Shown: positions 7,997 through 19,761, counted from the stretch's first letter. The stretch is 64,000 nt of DNA from Bacillus timonensis (GCF_000285535.1 NZ_HE610988.1:103737-167736), one strand, 5' to 3'. Made by a program: numbers and translations. The notes: generated by a model from the letters alone, not told the origin.

Positions 7997-10075
7997 TTAT
8001 TTTACAATTATTGCATTCATGTCTCCAATTAAATAAATGATGTTGGCTAGTTGAACCATTTGAGAAAGACGGTTTTTCCTAACAACCTCATCGTCAGCCA
8101 TGACCATTGTATGATCAAAATATTGGTCAATTACCTCTCTTAATGATGCTAATAAATGGAAAGATTCTTTCACATTGTGATTATTGAGACTATCGATTAC
8201 CTTTGGTTTTATCTCTGTGAACTTTTCATAGAGCTGTTTTTCTTCATTTGACTCAAAGAGGTTCGGATTTATTTCGGCTTCTACCCCTTTTTTCGCAATG
8301 TTAACAACCCTACTTAATGACTCAATTGTTGATTTAAATTCTTGATGGTCTTTATTGTTTTCAAGCATTTCTGCCTTTTCCACGATAAGTCCTACATTTC
8401 CAATCTTTGTACCAAGAACTGCATCAATAATATCATAACGAATGTTTCTAGTATTTAGTTCATGTTTGATGCGCAACTTAAAGAACTGAACAAGCTCTTT
8501 CTCTATTTCTTGTTTTTCCAGCTTTGCGATATTAGCCTTGATAAATAGATTTAATACATATTCAAATAACTCTTCAAGGTTAATATTCCAGCCCTTATCA
8601 AGCAAGATTTGAACTACACCTGATGCCATACGGCGTAATGCATATGGATCTTGGGAACCTGTTGGAATGATACCAATTGAGAAGCAACCAACAATTGTAT
8701 CAAGCTTATCAGCAAGACTAATGATAGCACCAATCGTTGATGCAGGACTAGCGTCATCGGCATGCCGCGGCATATAATGCTCATTAATAGCAATAGCCAC
8801 ATCTTCGTCTTCCCCACTCACTCGTGCATATCGTTCACCCATAACCCCTTGAAGTTCAGGGAATTCGTAGACCATATTTGTGACAAGGTCAAATTTACAT
8901 ATTTCTGCAGCTCTGTTTGCCTTTTTCTGTGTCTCACTATCTAATCCAAGATGCTCTGCTATATGCTTTGTAATTTGTTGAATTCTTCTAACCTTATCAC
9001 CAATTGAACCAATTTCCTCATGATAAATAATTTTATCGAGCTTTTTAATTAAGTCGTCGATTTTTAATTTTTGGTCTTCCTTATAGAAGAAATCAGCATC
9101 TGATAAACGGGCATGAAGAACCTTCTCGTTACCTTTAGCAACTTTGTCAAGATGGTTATGGTCACCATTACGAACTGCTACAAAGTATGGAAGTAGAGCA
9201 CCGTTTTTATCTTTAACAGGGAAATAGCGTTGATGCTCTCTCATGCTTGTAATTAACACTTCTTCCGGTAAACTTAAAAATTCTTTTTCGAATTTTCCAT
9301 AAAAAGCTGTTGGATATTCAACAAGATTTGTTACTTCTTCAAGTAGATCAGCATCAATTGGAACCTCCCAATTGTTATCTTCCTCTAGTATCTTAATTTG
9401 GTTTGTGATGGCTTCTTTTCGTTCAAGATAATCTGCAATGACATATTGAGACATGAGAAGATTGTTATAATCTCTAGGAGATGTAATCTCAACCTCATGA
9501 CCTAAGAAACGATGTCCTTTTGTTTTATTACTAGATGTTACGTTTGTGATTGTCATTGGGAAGATTTCATTTCCAAATAACGCAACAATCCATTTGATAG
9601 GACGAACATAGCGAAGTTCTTGGTTACCCCAGCGCATATTTTTAGGGAACGAAAGATGTGTAATAACATCCTCTAGTTCACCTAAGATTTCTTTTGTTTC
9701 TTTCCCTTTAATAAACTTATTGATATGTGCGTATTCAACACCGTTGATTTCTTTAAAAAAGATATCCTCGACTGTAGCACCTTGTCCCCTTGTAAACCCT
9801 ATCGCAGCCTTTGTCCAATTCCCATCCTGGTCTAAGGCAATTTTTTTAGCTGGACCTTTTGCTTCAAGTTCAACATCTTTTTGCTTTTCTTCAACATCAT
9901 GAACCAAAACCGCAAGTCTTCGGGGTGAAGAAAATCTTTCAATCTGCTCAAAAGAAATATTATGTTCAAGCAACCAGTTAGATACCTTATCTCCAAGCTG
10001 ATTCATGGCATCTGTTACAAACCGCGCTGGCATCTCCTCTAATCCAATTTCAATCAATAAATCTCGATTACTCAT
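7997..10075 (-). CDS. glyS: Glycyl-tRNA synthetase beta subunit
   Basis: The 692-residue beta chain of the heterotetrameric bacterial glycyl-tRNA synthetase binds and helps recognise tRNA-Gly. The N-terminus ([14 protein letters not shown]) and the HD-like central region are typical, and the C-terminal part resembles the anticodon-binding domain of class I synthetases. Length is normal for Bacillaceae. Its ATG overlaps the end of glyQ by 8 bases, so the two chains are translationally coupled. Expression should be set by the T-box leader upstream of glyQ. No break or odd residue was seen. Confidence 0.97.
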   Translation of the reverse strand: MSNRDLLIEIGLEEMPARFVTDAMNQLGDKVSNWLLEHNISFEQIERFSSPRRLAVLVHDVEEKQKDVELEAKGPAKKIALDQDGNWTKAAIGFTRGQGATVEDIFFKEINGVEYAHINKFIKGKETKEILGELEDVITHLSFPKNMRWGNQELRYVRPIKWIVALFGNEIFPMTITNVTSSNKTKGHRFLGHEVEITSPRDYNNLLMSQYVIADYLERKEAITNQIKILEEDNNWEVPIDADLLEEVTNLVEYPTAFYGKFEKEFLSLPEEVLITSMREHQRYFPVKDKNGALLPYFVAVRNGDHNHLDKVAKGNEKVLHARLSDADFFYKEDQKLKIDDLIKKLDKIIYHEEIGSIGDKVRRIQQITKHIAEHLGLDSETQKKANRAAEICKFDLVTNMVYEFPELQGVMGERYARVSGEDEDVAIAINEHYMPRHADDASPASTIGAIISLADKLDTIVGCFSIGIIPTGSQDPYALRRMASGVVQILLDKGWNINLEELFEYVLNLFIKANIAKLEKQEIEKELVQFFKLRIKHELNTRNIRYDIIDAVLGTKIGNVGLIVEKAEMLENNKDHQEFKSTIESLSRVVNIAKKGVEAEINPNLFESNEEKQLYEKFTEIKPKVIDSLNNHNVKESFHLLASLREVIDQYFDHTMVMADDEVVRKNRLSQMVQLANIIYLIGDMNAIIVK

Positions 10076-10958
10076 TATGATCGTCTCCTTTTGCCTTCAG
10101 CATCGGGAAGCCCAATTTCTCCCGCTCTTCATAAAACGTTTTAGCAACTTTACGTGCTAAATTTCGAACTCTACCGATATATCCTGTTCTTTCAGTAACT
10201 GAGATTGCTCCCCTTGCATCTAACTGATTAAAGGTGTGTGAACATTTTAAAACATAGTCATATGCCGGATGAACAAGGCCTTCGTCCATTTGGCGATGTG
10301 CTTCCTTTTCATAAATACTAAATAAATTAAATAGCATTTCTGTGTCAGATGTTTCAAATGTATATTTTGAATGCTCATATTCAGGCTGATGAAAAATATC
10401 ACGAACTGAAAAGCCTTTCGTCCACTCAAGGTCAAAAACATTTTCTTTGTCCTGAATATATGAGGCTAATCGTTCAATTCCATAGGTAATTTCAACTGAG
10501 ACTGGTTTACACTCAATACCACCCACTTGCTGAAAATAGGTAAACTGAGTAACTTCCATTCCGTCAAGCCAAACTTCCCAACCAAGGCCCGCTGCTCCAA
10601 GAGTTGGCGCCTCCCAGTTGTCTTCAACAAAACGAATATCATGCTCTAATGGATTGATTCCTAAAGCACGTAAGGACTCAAGGTAAAGCTCCTGAATATT
10701 ATCAGGTGATGGTTTCATAATTACTTGAAACTGATGATGTTGGTATAAACGGTTCGGGTTTTCACCATAACGTCCATCTACTGGGCGTCTTGATGGCTCA
10801 ACATAGGCTACATTCCATGGCTCAGGACCAAGGCTTCTTAGAAATGTATAAGGGCTCATAGTTCCTGCGCCCTTTTCAACATCATAGGCTTGCATAAGAA
10901 TACAACCTTGGTCTGACCAATGTTTTTGTAAAGTTAATATCATTTCTTGGATATTCAT
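10068..10958 (-). CDS. glyQ: Glycyl-tRNA synthetase alpha subunit
   Basis: The 296-residue catalytic alpha chain forms glycyl-adenylate and charges tRNA-Gly together with GlyS. It is a class II synthetase core. The strongly conserved segments [31 protein letters not shown] and QFTYFQQ are intact. It is the first gene of the glyQS unit. The distance from the T-box terminator to the ATG is about 170 bases, unusually long because an intergenic fold-back repeat (10983-11100) sits in between. The upstream leader is that of a glycine-responsive T-box. Confidence 0.98.
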   Translation of the reverse strand: MNIQEMILTLQKHWSDQGCILMQAYDVEKGAGTMSPYTFLRSLGPEPWNVAYVEPSRRPVDGRYGENPNRLYQHHQFQVIMKPSPDNIQELYLESLRALGINPLEHDIRFVEDNWEAPTLGAAGLGWEVWLDGMEVTQFTYFQQVGGIECKPVSVEITYGIERLASYIQDKENVFDLEWTKGFSVRDIFHQPEYEHSKYTFETSDTEMLFNLFSIYEKEAHRQMDEGLVHPAYDYVLKCSHTFNQLDARGAISVTERTGYIGRVRNLARKVAKTFYEEREKLGFPMLKAKGDDHNE

Positions 10959-10982
10959 TAATTCTGCACCTCCACAATTTAT

Positions 10983-11100
10983 AAAGCGAAAGCGCCTTGC
11001 TCAGCCCCGACAAGCACAAGAAGCGCCAGCAGGAAGGTTGCTCTTTGACCTTCATGATGGATTGGCTTGTGACCTCGAGGGGCTAGGCGCTGCAGCTAGA
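10983..11100. repeat. Intergenic fold-back repeat, family A copy 1
   Basis: The ends AGCGCCT and AGGCGCT are complementary, and an inner pair (AGCCCC/GGGGCT, GACAAG/CTTGT) extends the fold into a long imperfect hairpin. It shares the terminal words GCG-AAGCGCC and GACCTCGAGGGGC-AGGCGCTG-AGCT with copy 2 (37373-37606) and more loosely with copy 3 (47325-47425). It lies inside the glyQS leader, downstream of the T-box terminator. Similar short GC-rich repeats are common between genes in Bacillaceae genomes. Confidence 0.65.
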
Positions 11101-11128
11101 TTCAAAAAACTATTTGAACAAAAATAAA

Positions 11129-11334
11129 AAACTCCCCTCCTCTATGCCTAATTCTAGACATAGGGACGAGAGTTTACCCGCGGTTCCACCCTATTTGCAA
11201 TAACCCATAGTAAGAGTTAATGCCTCTTTCAAACGATACACTCTGGAACGCCTTCCTTATCTGTTCATACCCTAGCTTCCACCGTCCTAGGTTCGCTTTT
11301 ATGAACTATTAATAAGTACTACTTTCCTTCACCG
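11129..11334 (-). promoter_or_regulatory. T-box riboswitch, tRNA-Gly-responsive, controlling glyQS
   Basis: Reading the minus strand, the leader shows AGTAGTAC near its 5' end and AAAGCGAACC, then the GGACGGTGGAAGC segment of stem I. A GGC triplet follows in the specifier-loop position (AAGGAAGGCGTTCC). Then come the T-box sequence AGGGTGGAACCGCGGG (11177-11192) and a terminator stem (AACTC.CCTATG/CATAG.GGGAGT) ending in T6 at about 11130. The layout closely follows the known B. subtilis glyQS leader. Uncharged tRNA-Gly should favour the antiterminator and allow glyQS transcription. Confidence 0.93.
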
Positions 11335-11339
11335 TGCTA

Positions 11340-11368
11340 TATTTAGATGATGTTCAAAAAGTAGCCAA
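11340..11368 (-). promoter_or_regulatory. Likely sigma-A promoter of the glyQS leader
   Basis: On the minus strand, TTGGCT (11363-11368) and TAAATA (11340-11345) are separated by exactly 17 bases and lie just before the T-box leader. The -35 hexamer falls within the terminal part of the inverted-repeat element at 11352-11494. No better promoter was seen between that element and the leader. Confidence 0.45.
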
Positions 11369-11494
11369 ATGATAAGTCAGCGAATCACTAAGTCACTCGG
11401 CCTCTCCATCCTCGCGTATTTAGAGCATACGATTTCGGTCCTCAAGGCTCGCTTTCCTTGACCTTCTTGCTTCTGATTCATCAACTTTTTGAAC
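11352..11494. repeat. 143-bp element with 11-bp perfect terminal inverted repeats
   Basis: GTTCAAAAAGT (11352-11362) and its exact reverse complement (11484-11494) bound a segment with no open frame. The size and ends resemble a MITE-like non-autonomous element, but no target-site duplication is evident. I cannot show a second copy in this window. Confidence 0.5.
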
Positions 11495-11548
11495 TCAAAT
11501 TGTAATTGAAATATAATTCAATTTCTCTACCATGTCAAGTAGGCTACT

Positions 11549-12298
11549 TTACGTTAGTCGAAAATTGTCAAGCTGGTCTAGGAATCGCTTTGATTTTAAA
11601 TACAAGCCAGAGTACTCTTCATAATACATGTCAATAACCATCTTGATTTCTTTCTTTGTTGCCTCTTTCACAGTAATCGTCCCTAACCGGTTTAAATCAA
11701 AGTAATAAAACAAACGCAATAATCGAATCGTTGCTTGTGACACTTTAAGATGATATGGCTCCTTTCCATAACAGCGATGGCAAAGCAGCCCACCTTCTTT
11801 TATCGAAAATGCAAACTCACCCTCTGTACTTTTACAGATGGTACATTCATCAAAGCGTGGATACAATCCTAGTAAAGGAAGCATCTTTAACTCGTATATA
11901 TAAAGAAGAATATCTGGGTCATATCCCTCATTCAAATAATGTAATGTTTGATACAGAATTTCGAATAAGAAAGGGTTTGACCTCTTTTCTTCCGTACATT
12001 TATCGGTTAGCTCGATTACATATGATGCATATGCCGTAAGAAAAATATCTTCACGAATTGATCGAAAGGTTGAGATGGTTTCACCTTGTTGTAAACCGCC
12101 TAATCCAGACGTTTTTTGCACTAAAAACTGACCGTATGTAAAAATCTGGGTAATAGCAGCTAGGCGACTACTTGGTTTCTTTGCGCCCCTTGCCATTACC
12201 CCAATTTTCCCCCACTCACGGGTATACAATGTTACGATTTTATTCGTTTCACCATAATCACTTGTTCTTATGATAATACCTTCGCATTTTTGTAGCAC
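11549..12298 (-). CDS. recO: DNA repair and recombination mediator RecO
   Basis: The 249-residue RecO loads RecA onto SSB-coated single-stranded DNA together with RecR in the RecFOR pathway. An N-terminal OB fold (about residues 1-80) is followed by a helical domain. The zinc-binding cysteines lie in CTICKS and CHRC (about residues 140-170). A longer frame reaches 12340, but the GTG at 12298 gives the family start ([16 protein letters not shown]) and has GGATGGTGA five bases before it. In B. subtilis it also lies between era/yqzL and glyQ. Confidence 0.95.
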   Translation of the reverse strand: MLQKCEGIIIRTSDYGETNKIVTLYTREWGKIGVMARGAKKPSSRLAAITQIFTYGQFLVQKTSGLGGLQQGETISTFRSIREDIFLTAYASYVIELTDKCTEEKRSNPFLFEILYQTLHYLNEGYDPDILLYIYELKMLPLLGLYPRFDECTICKSTEGEFAFSIKEGGLLCHRCYGKEPYHLKVSQATIRLLRLFYYFDLNRLGTITVKEATKKEIKMVIDMYYEEYSGLYLKSKRFLDQLDNFRLT

Positions 12299-12394
12299 TT
12301 CTGTCACCATCCATTGGCAACAAGGCAAACCAATTACCATTGTTACTGAAATATGCGTCCAGATAAATAAGTCTATGACGCTTTTTTAGGATGG

Positions 12395-12538
12395 TCAAGT
12401 AATTGGAAAATCTATTTCTGCTAGCTCCTCACTTTGTGACTCGGGTCTCTCATTCTTCTCTTGTTCCAATTCCTTAAAAAGAAGATACGTATCAACATTA
12501 CCTGTTTGACTAAACACCTTCCAGGTAAAATCTAACAT
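12395..12538 (-). CDS. yqzL: YqzL-family small protein
   Basis: A 47-residue protein beginning MLDFTWKVFSQTGNVDTYLL sits between era and recO, exactly where B. subtilis has yqzL. It has a good ribosome binding site (AAAGGTGGGG). The sequence is hydrophilic and acidic toward the C-terminus (QSEELAEIDFP), with no membrane span. Its function is not known to me. Synteny and the family N-terminus make it a real gene despite its size. Confidence 0.85.
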   Translation of the reverse strand: MLDFTWKVFSQTGNVDTYLLFKELEQEKNERPESQSEELAEIDFPIT

Positions 12539-12683
12539 ACTAACCCCACCTTTCTGTTATTTACACTAGCAAAGACTATTCCAATTTCCTTCACTTGTAT
12601 GAATATCTTGACCGAAAACCCTAAAAAACATGTCACACAAATTTTGCTAATCGGAGTATTTTTTTTCAGAAAAAGAGTGTTTA

Positions 12684-14052
<1,369 letters not shown>

Positions 14053-14063
14053 TTATTTTACAT

Positions 14064-14089
14064 AAAAACCGAAATGATTTCATGGTTTT
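14064..14089 (-). terminator. Possible weak terminator between dgkA and cdd
   Basis: An A/T-rich fold-back (AAAACC, GAAAT with ATTTC, GGTTTT) with one mismatch is followed by TTTTT on the minus strand. It lies about 45 bases past the dgkA stop codon. Confidence 0.45.
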
Positions 14090-14130
14090 ACATCAATTGT
14101 TACATAATTGTAAGAATTTTCTCTAAACTA

Positions 14131-14508
14131 TCATTTGAGATAAGGCAAAAATATAAAGATTCCTACGAGAACCGATATAACTGCATAGATAAGGACAGCA
14201 CCAGCAGCTATATCTTTGGCCTTTTTAGCTAAAGGATGGAATTCACTTGTAACCAAATCGACCACTTTTTCAACGGCTGTGTTCATTAATTCAATTGAAA
14301 ACATTCCGCCGATTACGATAATAATAATAATCCATTCTACTCTTGAGATTTGTAATAGGACACCACAAATCACAACAATCACTGAAGCTAAAAAATGAAT
14401 TTGCAAATTACGTTCTGAAAAAAATGCTTCTCGTAAGCCTTGTAAAGCATATGAAAAGCTTTTAGTTAAACGTGTCCATTCACTTTTTCTATTATCTTTC
14501 AAGTCCAT
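14131..14508 (-). CDS. dgkA: Undecaprenol/diacylglycerol kinase family protein DgkA
   Basis: This 125-residue integral membrane kinase has three hydrophobic spans. The family signature [14 protein letters not shown] carries the catalytic Glu/Asn residues. In Gram-positive bacteria the family phosphorylates undecaprenol rather than diacylglycerol, which would serve cell-wall lipid-carrier recycling. The start overlaps the end of ybeY by 17 bases, indicating coupling. The same order (ybeY, dgkA, cdd, era) is found in B. subtilis. Substrate choice is inferred from family knowledge. Confidence 0.93.
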   Translation of the reverse strand: MDLKDNRKSEWTRLTKSFSYALQGLREAFFSERNLQIHFLASVIVVICGVLLQISRVEWIIIIIVIGGMFSIELMNTAVEKVVDLVTSEFHPLAKKAKDIAAGAVLIYAVISVLVGIFIFLPYLK

Positions 14509-14962
14509 AGGCCTCTAATATTTCCTTTTGTCTTGAAAACATTTTATCCTCATCCTCTTTTGTCATATGGTCATAGCCTAGTAAATGCAAGAAACCATGG
14601 ACTGCAAGGAACCCCAATTCCCGAGCAAATGAGTGACCATATTCCTCGGCCTGTTCCCTTGTTCTTGGAATTGAAATAATAATGTCTCCTAAGACTTTTG
14701 GGACATCATCTCCAATGATAGCAATTTCCCCTTCCCCCATTTCTTCTAGGGCAAAGGAGATAACATCTGTAGGTTGATCCTTGTCTCGATAATCTCTGTT
14801 TATTTCTTGAATGCGCTTATTATCAACAAATGTAATCGAAACCTCTGTTCCTTCTTTGACATTTTCTTTGTCGGCAGCTAAAAATAATAGTTCCCGAACC
14901 AATGTGCAATCTTCTTGACTTACTTCACCAATCTCATCATTAAAATCGATTTCTAATCTCAT
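14492..14962 (-). CDS. ybeY: rRNA maturation endoribonuclease YbeY
   Basis: The 156-residue metalloprotein is required for 16S rRNA 3'-end maturation and ribosome quality control. The zinc-binding motif is visible near the C-terminus as [11 protein letters not shown] (three His). The N-terminal half has the family's DxxxxxLNxxYR-like segment (here [20 protein letters not shown]). It overlaps pgpH upstream by 4 bases (ATGA-type) and dgkA downstream, so it lies in the middle of a tightly packed unit. Confidence 0.96.
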   Translation of the reverse strand: MRLEIDFNDEIGEVSQEDCTLVRELLFLAADKENVKEGTEVSITFVDNKRIQEINRDYRDKDQPTDVISFALEEMGEGEIAIIGDDVPKVLGDIIISIPRTREQAEEYGHSFARELGFLAVHGFLHLLGYDHMTKEDEDKMFSRQKEILEAYGLER

Positions 14963-17157
14963 GCTTCCTTCACCTTCTGTTTTGTGGTCTCTGCAGGGTA
15001 TTCTATTCTAGAGTGGAATATCCCCTTTAGGGACTCACAAAGTGTTTTTGCGACAATATCAAGTTCTTTAAGTGTGATATCACATTCATCAAATTGCCCA
15101 TCCTGTAAGCGGTCTGCAATGATACTATTAACAAGTGACTCAATCTTTTGTGGGGTTGGATTTGATAGCGACCGTACTGCAGCTTCAACACTATCAGCTA
15201 TTCCAATCACTGCAGCTTCTTTTGTTTGCGCCTTAGGACCGACATATCTAAAATCTGATTCCAGGATATCACGATCACTTTGCTGCTTTGCCTTATGGTA
15301 AAAATATTTTAGCAATGTTGTACCATGATGCTGTTCAGCAATATCAATAATTTCTTTTGGCATTTTATATTTAAGCAATGTTTCTGCACCATCTGTGGCA
15401 TGGGCCGTAATAATTGTTTTACTAAGCTGTGGTGCAATCTTATCATGTGGATTCTCAATATTCATCTGATTCTCGATAAAAAAATGCGGACGTTTCGTTT
15501 TTCCGATATCATGATAATACGACGATACCCTCGCTAATAAACCATTCGCTCCGATTGCCTCACAGGCCGATTCTGACAAATTTGCAACCATGACACTATG
15601 ATGATATGTACCTGGTGCTTCCGTTAAAATTTTTCTCAGTAACGGATGATTAGGATTTGATAACTCAATTAATTTCATCGTTGATAATATGTTAAATCCA
15701 GCTTCAAAGAACGGTAATAGGCCAATTGTTAAAACAGCAGCAATTACCCCTGATAAAACTGCCATAATAATCGATGATCCATAATCTAGGCTTGAATAAC
15801 TACCATTGTGTAGTAACATATTTGAAAATATAACCAAGATATTGATTAGAGCCACAAAGAGTCCTGCTTGAAGGATCTTTCCTCGACGATTATGCTTACT
15901 TAAAAAGAGTACTCCAGCCAAGCAGCCAAACAGAAAGTACATTCCCGCCGAGAAATTAAAGGTTCCAGTTACACCTTCGTTAAAGATAAGACTTCCACAA
16001 ACAGCAAAAATCATGCTTGAGAGAACGGCAACTTTTTCATTAATTAATAATTTTATTAACATTGCCCCCATTGCCACAGGAACAATATATCCTATATCGG
16101 AATAATCAATTTGTTGGAATAAACTAATACCCTTCATTAATAGAATGGTAATAGTAAAGATAATCGCAAAAATTAACAAATAGGTATTCCGGTGACGGTC
16201 AGTTGGTATCATATCATTATGAAAATGGTAAATAACACCTGTAATGATTAATAAAATGATCATGGACAAGCCGATAAATGGCTGAATTGGGTTATTTGTG
16301 CTAGTCATACCAAGAAGCTCAAGCTGCCGATAAATATCCCTCGTAATTAAATGCCCTTCTTCTACAATAATTTGTCCCTGTAGGATTTTAACAGGCTCAA
16401 CTGCTTCAATAGCCTGCTGGCGTTTTTCCTCAGTTGCTTCAACATCATAATACACGTTTTGAACGACTGCAAATCGTGCCATTTCCCGCATCGGTTCACG
16501 AAGAGCTGTATCGACACTTGAATAACGAAGTTCCTCTACTACCTGATTTTTGGCATTCTCTACTTCGGATGCAGGAATTCTCGTATTCATCACATTATTA
16601 ACAGCTGTAATAACGGCATCTTTTGTACGTGATAACTGGTTTGGTGTAGACGTTAATAAAGTTGAGAGAACATCATTTTGAATTCTATCTGTTAAATCCT
16701 GGGGCAACTTTGTCTTTAGAATTTGCAATTTTTCTGAAGCTGTAAGCTGTTTTGGTTCCTCTTCACGCTCTTCCTCCGCGACACCTTCCCATTCTTTCAC
16801 CTTCGCATTGTATATTTCTAATGCTTCATTATTGGTTTCTTCAATTGAATCAAAAATGGAAATGACAAGGTCTACCTGATTATCTGCGTAATCAGATTTG
16901 AGAGTAAAAACATCCTCAACCTCTTTCGCGGCAGCATCTTGTTTTGCTTTTGTAGCAACTTTATCTTCAATTGTCAAAGGCGAACGAATCGTTTGTTCAG
17001 ATGGTTTTAAAGCTTCAATATGTAAAACTTCTGGCTTGACATTGCTATACATAACTAAAAACATAATTCCCGCAAGGAGGATGTAGATCAAAATATGTAG
17101 GGATTGATAGCTTTTGATAAACGACAACTTATTTTGCAGTTTATTTGGTTTCCTCAT
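14959..17157 (-). CDS. pgpH: Cyclic-di-AMP phosphodiesterase PgpH (7TM-HD)
   Basis: The 732-residue membrane protein degrades the second messenger c-di-AMP. It has one N-terminal membrane span (about residues 18-37), a large extracellular domain (to about 290), a seven-span membrane block (about 295-510) and a C-terminal HD hydrolase domain. The HD domain starts at HHSVMVAN (about 519) and has the metal dyad in YYHDIGK (about 549-550). The start at 17157 was preferred to a 39-codon longer one because AAAAGGAGG lies 7 bases before it. It follows phoH after a terminator-like hairpin. Confidence 0.94.
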   Translation of the reverse strand: MRKPNKLQNKLSFIKSYQSLHILIYILLAGIMFLVMYSNVKPEVLHIEALKPSEQTIRSPLTIEDKVATKAKQDAAAKEVEDVFTLKSDYADNQVDLVISIFDSIEETNNEALEIYNAKVKEWEGVAEEEREEEPKQLTASEKLQILKTKLPQDLTDRIQNDVLSTLLTSTPNQLSRTKDAVITAVNNVMNTRIPASEVENAKNQVVEELRYSSVDTALREPMREMARFAVVQNVYYDVEATEEKRQQAIEAVEPVKILQGQIIVEEGHLITRDIYRQLELLGMTSTNNPIQPFIGLSMIILLIITGVIYHFHNDMIPTDRHRNTYLLIFAIIFTITILLMKGISLFQQIDYSDIGYIVPVAMGAMLIKLLINEKVAVLSSMIFAVCGSLIFNEGVTGTFNFSAGMYFLFGCLAGVLFLSKHNRRGKILQAGLFVALINILVIFSNMLLHNGSYSSLDYGSSIIMAVLSGVIAAVLTIGLLPFFEAGFNILSTMKLIELSNPNHPLLRKILTEAPGTYHHSVMVANLSESACEAIGANGLLARVSSYYHDIGKTKRPHFFIENQMNIENPHDKIAPQLSKTIITAHATDGAETLLKYKMPKEIIDIAEQHHGTTLLKYFYHKAKQQSDRDILESDFRYVGPKAQTKEAAVIGIADSVEAAVRSLSNPTPQKIESLVNSIIADRLQDGQFDECDITLKELDIVAKTLCESLKGIFHSRIEYPAETTKQKVKEA

Positions 17158-17204
17158 CTCTTGAACCTCCTTTTCATAACCTGATTTTACCAGTTCTTTC
17201 AATG

Positions 17205-17232
17205 GTAAAAAAGACCCATTTCGCATGGGTCT
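17205..17232 (-). terminator. Terminator between phoH and pgpH
   Basis: An 8-bp perfect stem (AGACCCAT/ATGGGTCT) with a 5-nt loop is followed by six T on the minus strand, 5 bases past the phoH stop. It should reduce read-through into pgpH. Confidence 0.75.
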
Positions 17233-17236
17233 CTTC

Positions 17237-18208
17237 TCATGATTGTCCAGCTTCAGCCTGTTCATAAGCTTCAATTATTCGAGCAACAAGTGGGTGACGT
17301 ACTACATCAGACTGTTCTAAGTAGATAAACGCAGAACCATATACATCCTTAAGGATATGCATCACTTCATGCAAGCCGGATTTTACGCCTCTTGGTAAAT
17401 CAATTTGGGAAATATCTCCTGTTATGACCATTTTAGAGCCAAATCCTAGCCGTGTCAAAAACATCTTCATTTGGGCTAATGTTGTGTTTTGTGCTTCATC
17501 TAAAATGACGAAAGCATCATCTAATGTGCGGCCCCTCATATATGCTAATGGAGCAATTTCAATTGTCCCGCGTTCCATTAAACGTTCTGTATGCTCAACA
17601 CCAAGTACATCGTGTAATCCATCATATAAAGGTCGTAAATAAGGATCCACTTTTTCTTTTAAATCCCCTGGTAAGAATCCTAAACTTTCACCTGCTTCAA
17701 CAGCCGGACGAGTCAAGATAATTCGTTTAACCTGACCATTTTTTAGTGCATTGACAGCCATAACAACAGCCAAAAAGGTTTTACCGGTACCGGCTGGTCC
17801 GATTCCAAATACTAAATCATGCTGTTTGATTGCAGCTACATACTGACGTTGTCCATGTGTTTTTACACGAATGGATTTTCCTTTTGCAGTTTTGGTGATT
17901 TCCTCATCATATAGTTCTTCAAACGAATCTAACTTTCCACCTTTTGCCATTTGAATACAGTAAATAACATCACGTTCACTTACACGTATTCCTTTTCGAA
18001 TTACACTAAGAAGCTTTTCAAGAATTTCCTCAACAAGTTGGACATTTGTTGGGTCTCCTGACACATGAAGAGCTTCACCTCTTGTTATGATTGAAACATT
18101 TAATTCCTCTTCCATCCGTTTTAGATGAAGGTCATTGTTTCCAAATAAAACAAGTGCTTCGTTCGGATTTTCTAGTTGATGTTTACTCATTACTAAATCT
18201 TCAGACAT
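17237..18208 (-). CDS. phoH: PhoH-family ATPase
   Basis: The 323-residue protein has an N-terminal KH-like region (to about 110) and a C-terminal P-loop ATPase domain. Its Walker A motif is GIGPAGTGKT (about 137-146), and the Walker B-like segment is VILDEAQN. PhoH proteins are ATPases linked to RNA metabolism, but the exact job is not settled. It follows yqfD at a 4-base distance, in the B. subtilis order. The start has GGAG eight bases before it. Confidence 0.93.
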   Translation of the reverse strand: MSEDLVMSKHQLENPNEALVLFGNNDLHLKRMEEELNVSIITRGEALHVSGDPTNVQLVEEILEKLLSVIRKGIRVSERDVIYCIQMAKGGKLDSFEELYDEEITKTAKGKSIRVKTHGQRQYVAAIKQHDLVFGIGPAGTGKTFLAVVMAVNALKNGQVKRIILTRPAVEAGESLGFLPGDLKEKVDPYLRPLYDGLHDVLGVEHTERLMERGTIEIAPLAYMRGRTLDDAFVILDEAQNTTLAQMKMFLTRLGFGSKMVITGDISQIDLPRGVKSGLHEVMHILKDVYGSAFIYLEQSDVVRHPLVARIIEAYEQAEAGQS

Positions 18209-18211
18209 CCT

Positions 18212-19399
18212 TTAGTCTCCTTGAACTAATGGTATCGTGGTAACGATATTCTCAATAACATTATATTTTATTTCCAATTTTACTTTACCATTGTTAATGG
18301 ATTGACGCAAAACTTTTTCCTCTATAATTTCAGCATCGCTATCTAAATTTTGTTCTAACGTATTTCTGCCAATTCTTTTTGCTTCCTCAATGGCTTCTTT
18401 TGTCGGATACTTTATGGTGATATCTTCACTTTCGTGTACCGTATCTTTTTCATAGGCAATCGGAAGTTCCCAATTAAAAAATTTGATGTGTTTCTTATTT
18501 GTTTCTGTTTGATAGTTCTTAAATTCAACCTTGGCAAATCCCCAAATCGGAACACGCATATCACCAATTGAAATATAATGTTTTTGTATATTTTCCCCTG
18601 TTAGCACCTCAAGTTTCGTGGTAATTTCTTTCTCCACTGTATACTTGTACCATGTTTCGCCAAAAATTTTTCCACGTGCAGGCACATAGATTTCCTCCCC
18701 TTCTTTTCCAATTTTTCCTGAAACTAAGAGGTCTCCTTTTTTGACAAAATCATTTTCCATCACAACTGGTCTTCCTTCTTCCACAATCAACTTCTTAATA
18801 ATTGCTTTCTTATTGGCAACAAGATTCCTTGGACTAAATTGTTCAGGTGGTTCTGGCTGGTTTTTTTCGACTACCTCAAAATGATAGGTAGTCCCATTTA
18901 ACTCCACACCAATCCATGTAATATCGTTTATTGCGTCTTCCAGATGTCTTTGAAGGGACTCATTGTCTTCAATAAAGAATTGCAATTTCCCTCTTTCAAC
19001 CCCAAGTTTCTTTAACTCTTGGATGATTAAATGTTCGGTCTCCGGTTTTGCTCCTTCCACTTTTATACCCCATACCATATTTGATAATAAGGTGACGATC
19101 ATTAAAAACGAGATTGCTCCAATTAAGAAACCACTATTGTACAACGCCTTTTGAATGAGAAACGGCAATCCTTTTTTCCCAATAAAACGAAGTTTACATT
19201 GATTTTTACGGACAACTCGTCGAACTTTTTTAATATCCTTTAAATACATAGAGAAGCTCAGGGCATGGGTACCTGGCTTCTTCACATCCCAAACGACAAT
19301 TCCTTGTCTCACACATTCATTTATGAATCGTTCCGTCCCTTTTCCTGTTATAACAACCTTGACACTTCCGCTAAAAAAGTGCATCCAATGATTTTTCAT
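18212..19399 (-). CDS. yqfD: Sporulation protein YqfD
   Basis: The 395-residue membrane protein belongs to the YqfD family. These proteins are expressed in the mother cell during sporulation in B. subtilis and are required for efficient sporulation. One clear membrane span lies at about residues 93-112 (GFLIGAISFLMIVTLL), with a large domain following. Several conserved glycine-rich stretches (VVMENDFVKKGDLLVSG, VPARGKIFGETWY) recall a secretion-system ring domain. It lies about 30 bases after yqfC and is probably transcribed with it. Confidence 0.9.
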   Translation of the reverse strand: MKNHWMHFFSGSVKVVITGKGTERFINECVRQGIVVWDVKKPGTHALSFSMYLKDIKKVRRVVRKNQCKLRFIGKKGLPFLIQKALYNSGFLIGAISFLMIVTLLSNMVWGIKVEGAKPETEHLIIQELKKLGVERGKLQFFIEDNESLQRHLEDAINDITWIGVELNGTTYHFEVVEKNQPEPPEQFSPRNLVANKKAIIKKLIVEEGRPVVMENDFVKKGDLLVSGKIGKEGEEIYVPARGKIFGETWYKYTVEKEITTKLEVLTGENIQKHYISIGDMRVPIWGFAKVEFKNYQTETNKKHIKFFNWELPIAYEKDTVHESEDITIKYPTKEAIEEAKRIGRNTLEQNLDSDAEIIEEKVLRQSINNGKVKLEIKYNVIENIVTTIPLVQGD

Positions 19400-19429
19400 G
19401 CTAATCCCCCTAAGTGAATCAATTCTTAA

Positions 19430-19714
19430 TCAATTCTCTATATATTGCACATGTTCAATTTTTCCTTCGAGCATTATTTCCTCAGGCAAAATGGTTTTAA
19501 TCACAAATGCATTTCCCCTTATTAGAAGTTGTCCTTGTTTCAGTAATAACCGTACTTCCTTATCTGAGAAGGTTAATAATCCTCGATGATTTTCTATGTA
19601 AATATGTAATTGTCCAATCATTGTTATTCTAGGAAGATCCATCATGACGTCAGCAGGAAGTTCCATTTTGTTTGTAATCCATCTTCTCATGCGCAGTCCT
19701 AGATTTTTGGGCAT
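19430..19714 (-). CDS. yqfC: Sporulation protein YqfC
   Basis: A 94-residue protein of the YqfC family, found paired with yqfD in spore formers. It starts MPKNLGLRMRRW and has beta-strand-rich character (MIGQLHIYIENHRGLLTF). Its ribosome binding site (AAGGGGG) lies in the 3' arm of the hairpin that ends the upstream operon, and the T-run of that hairpin abuts the ATG. Translation from a read-through transcript would therefore need the hairpin to open. Expression from a separate sporulation promoter is likely. Confidence 0.88.
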   Translation of the reverse strand: MPKNLGLRMRRWITNKMELPADVMMDLPRITMIGQLHIYIENHRGLLTFSDKEVRLLLKQGQLLIRGNAFVIKTILPEEIMLEGKIEHVQYIEN

Positions 19715-19761
19715 AAAAAAGAACCCCCTTTCATCTCATGTTTATGAGTGAAAAGGGGTTC
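19715..19761 (-). terminator. Terminator of nfeD-floA-yqfB that includes the yqfC ribosome binding site
   Basis: A long stem pairs 19721-19739 with 19744-19761, with one bulge and one mismatch and a loop of about 4 nt. Six T follow on the minus strand and end directly at the yqfC ATG (19714). The 3' arm contains AAGGGGG, the only ribosome binding site for yqfC. Confidence 0.8.
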
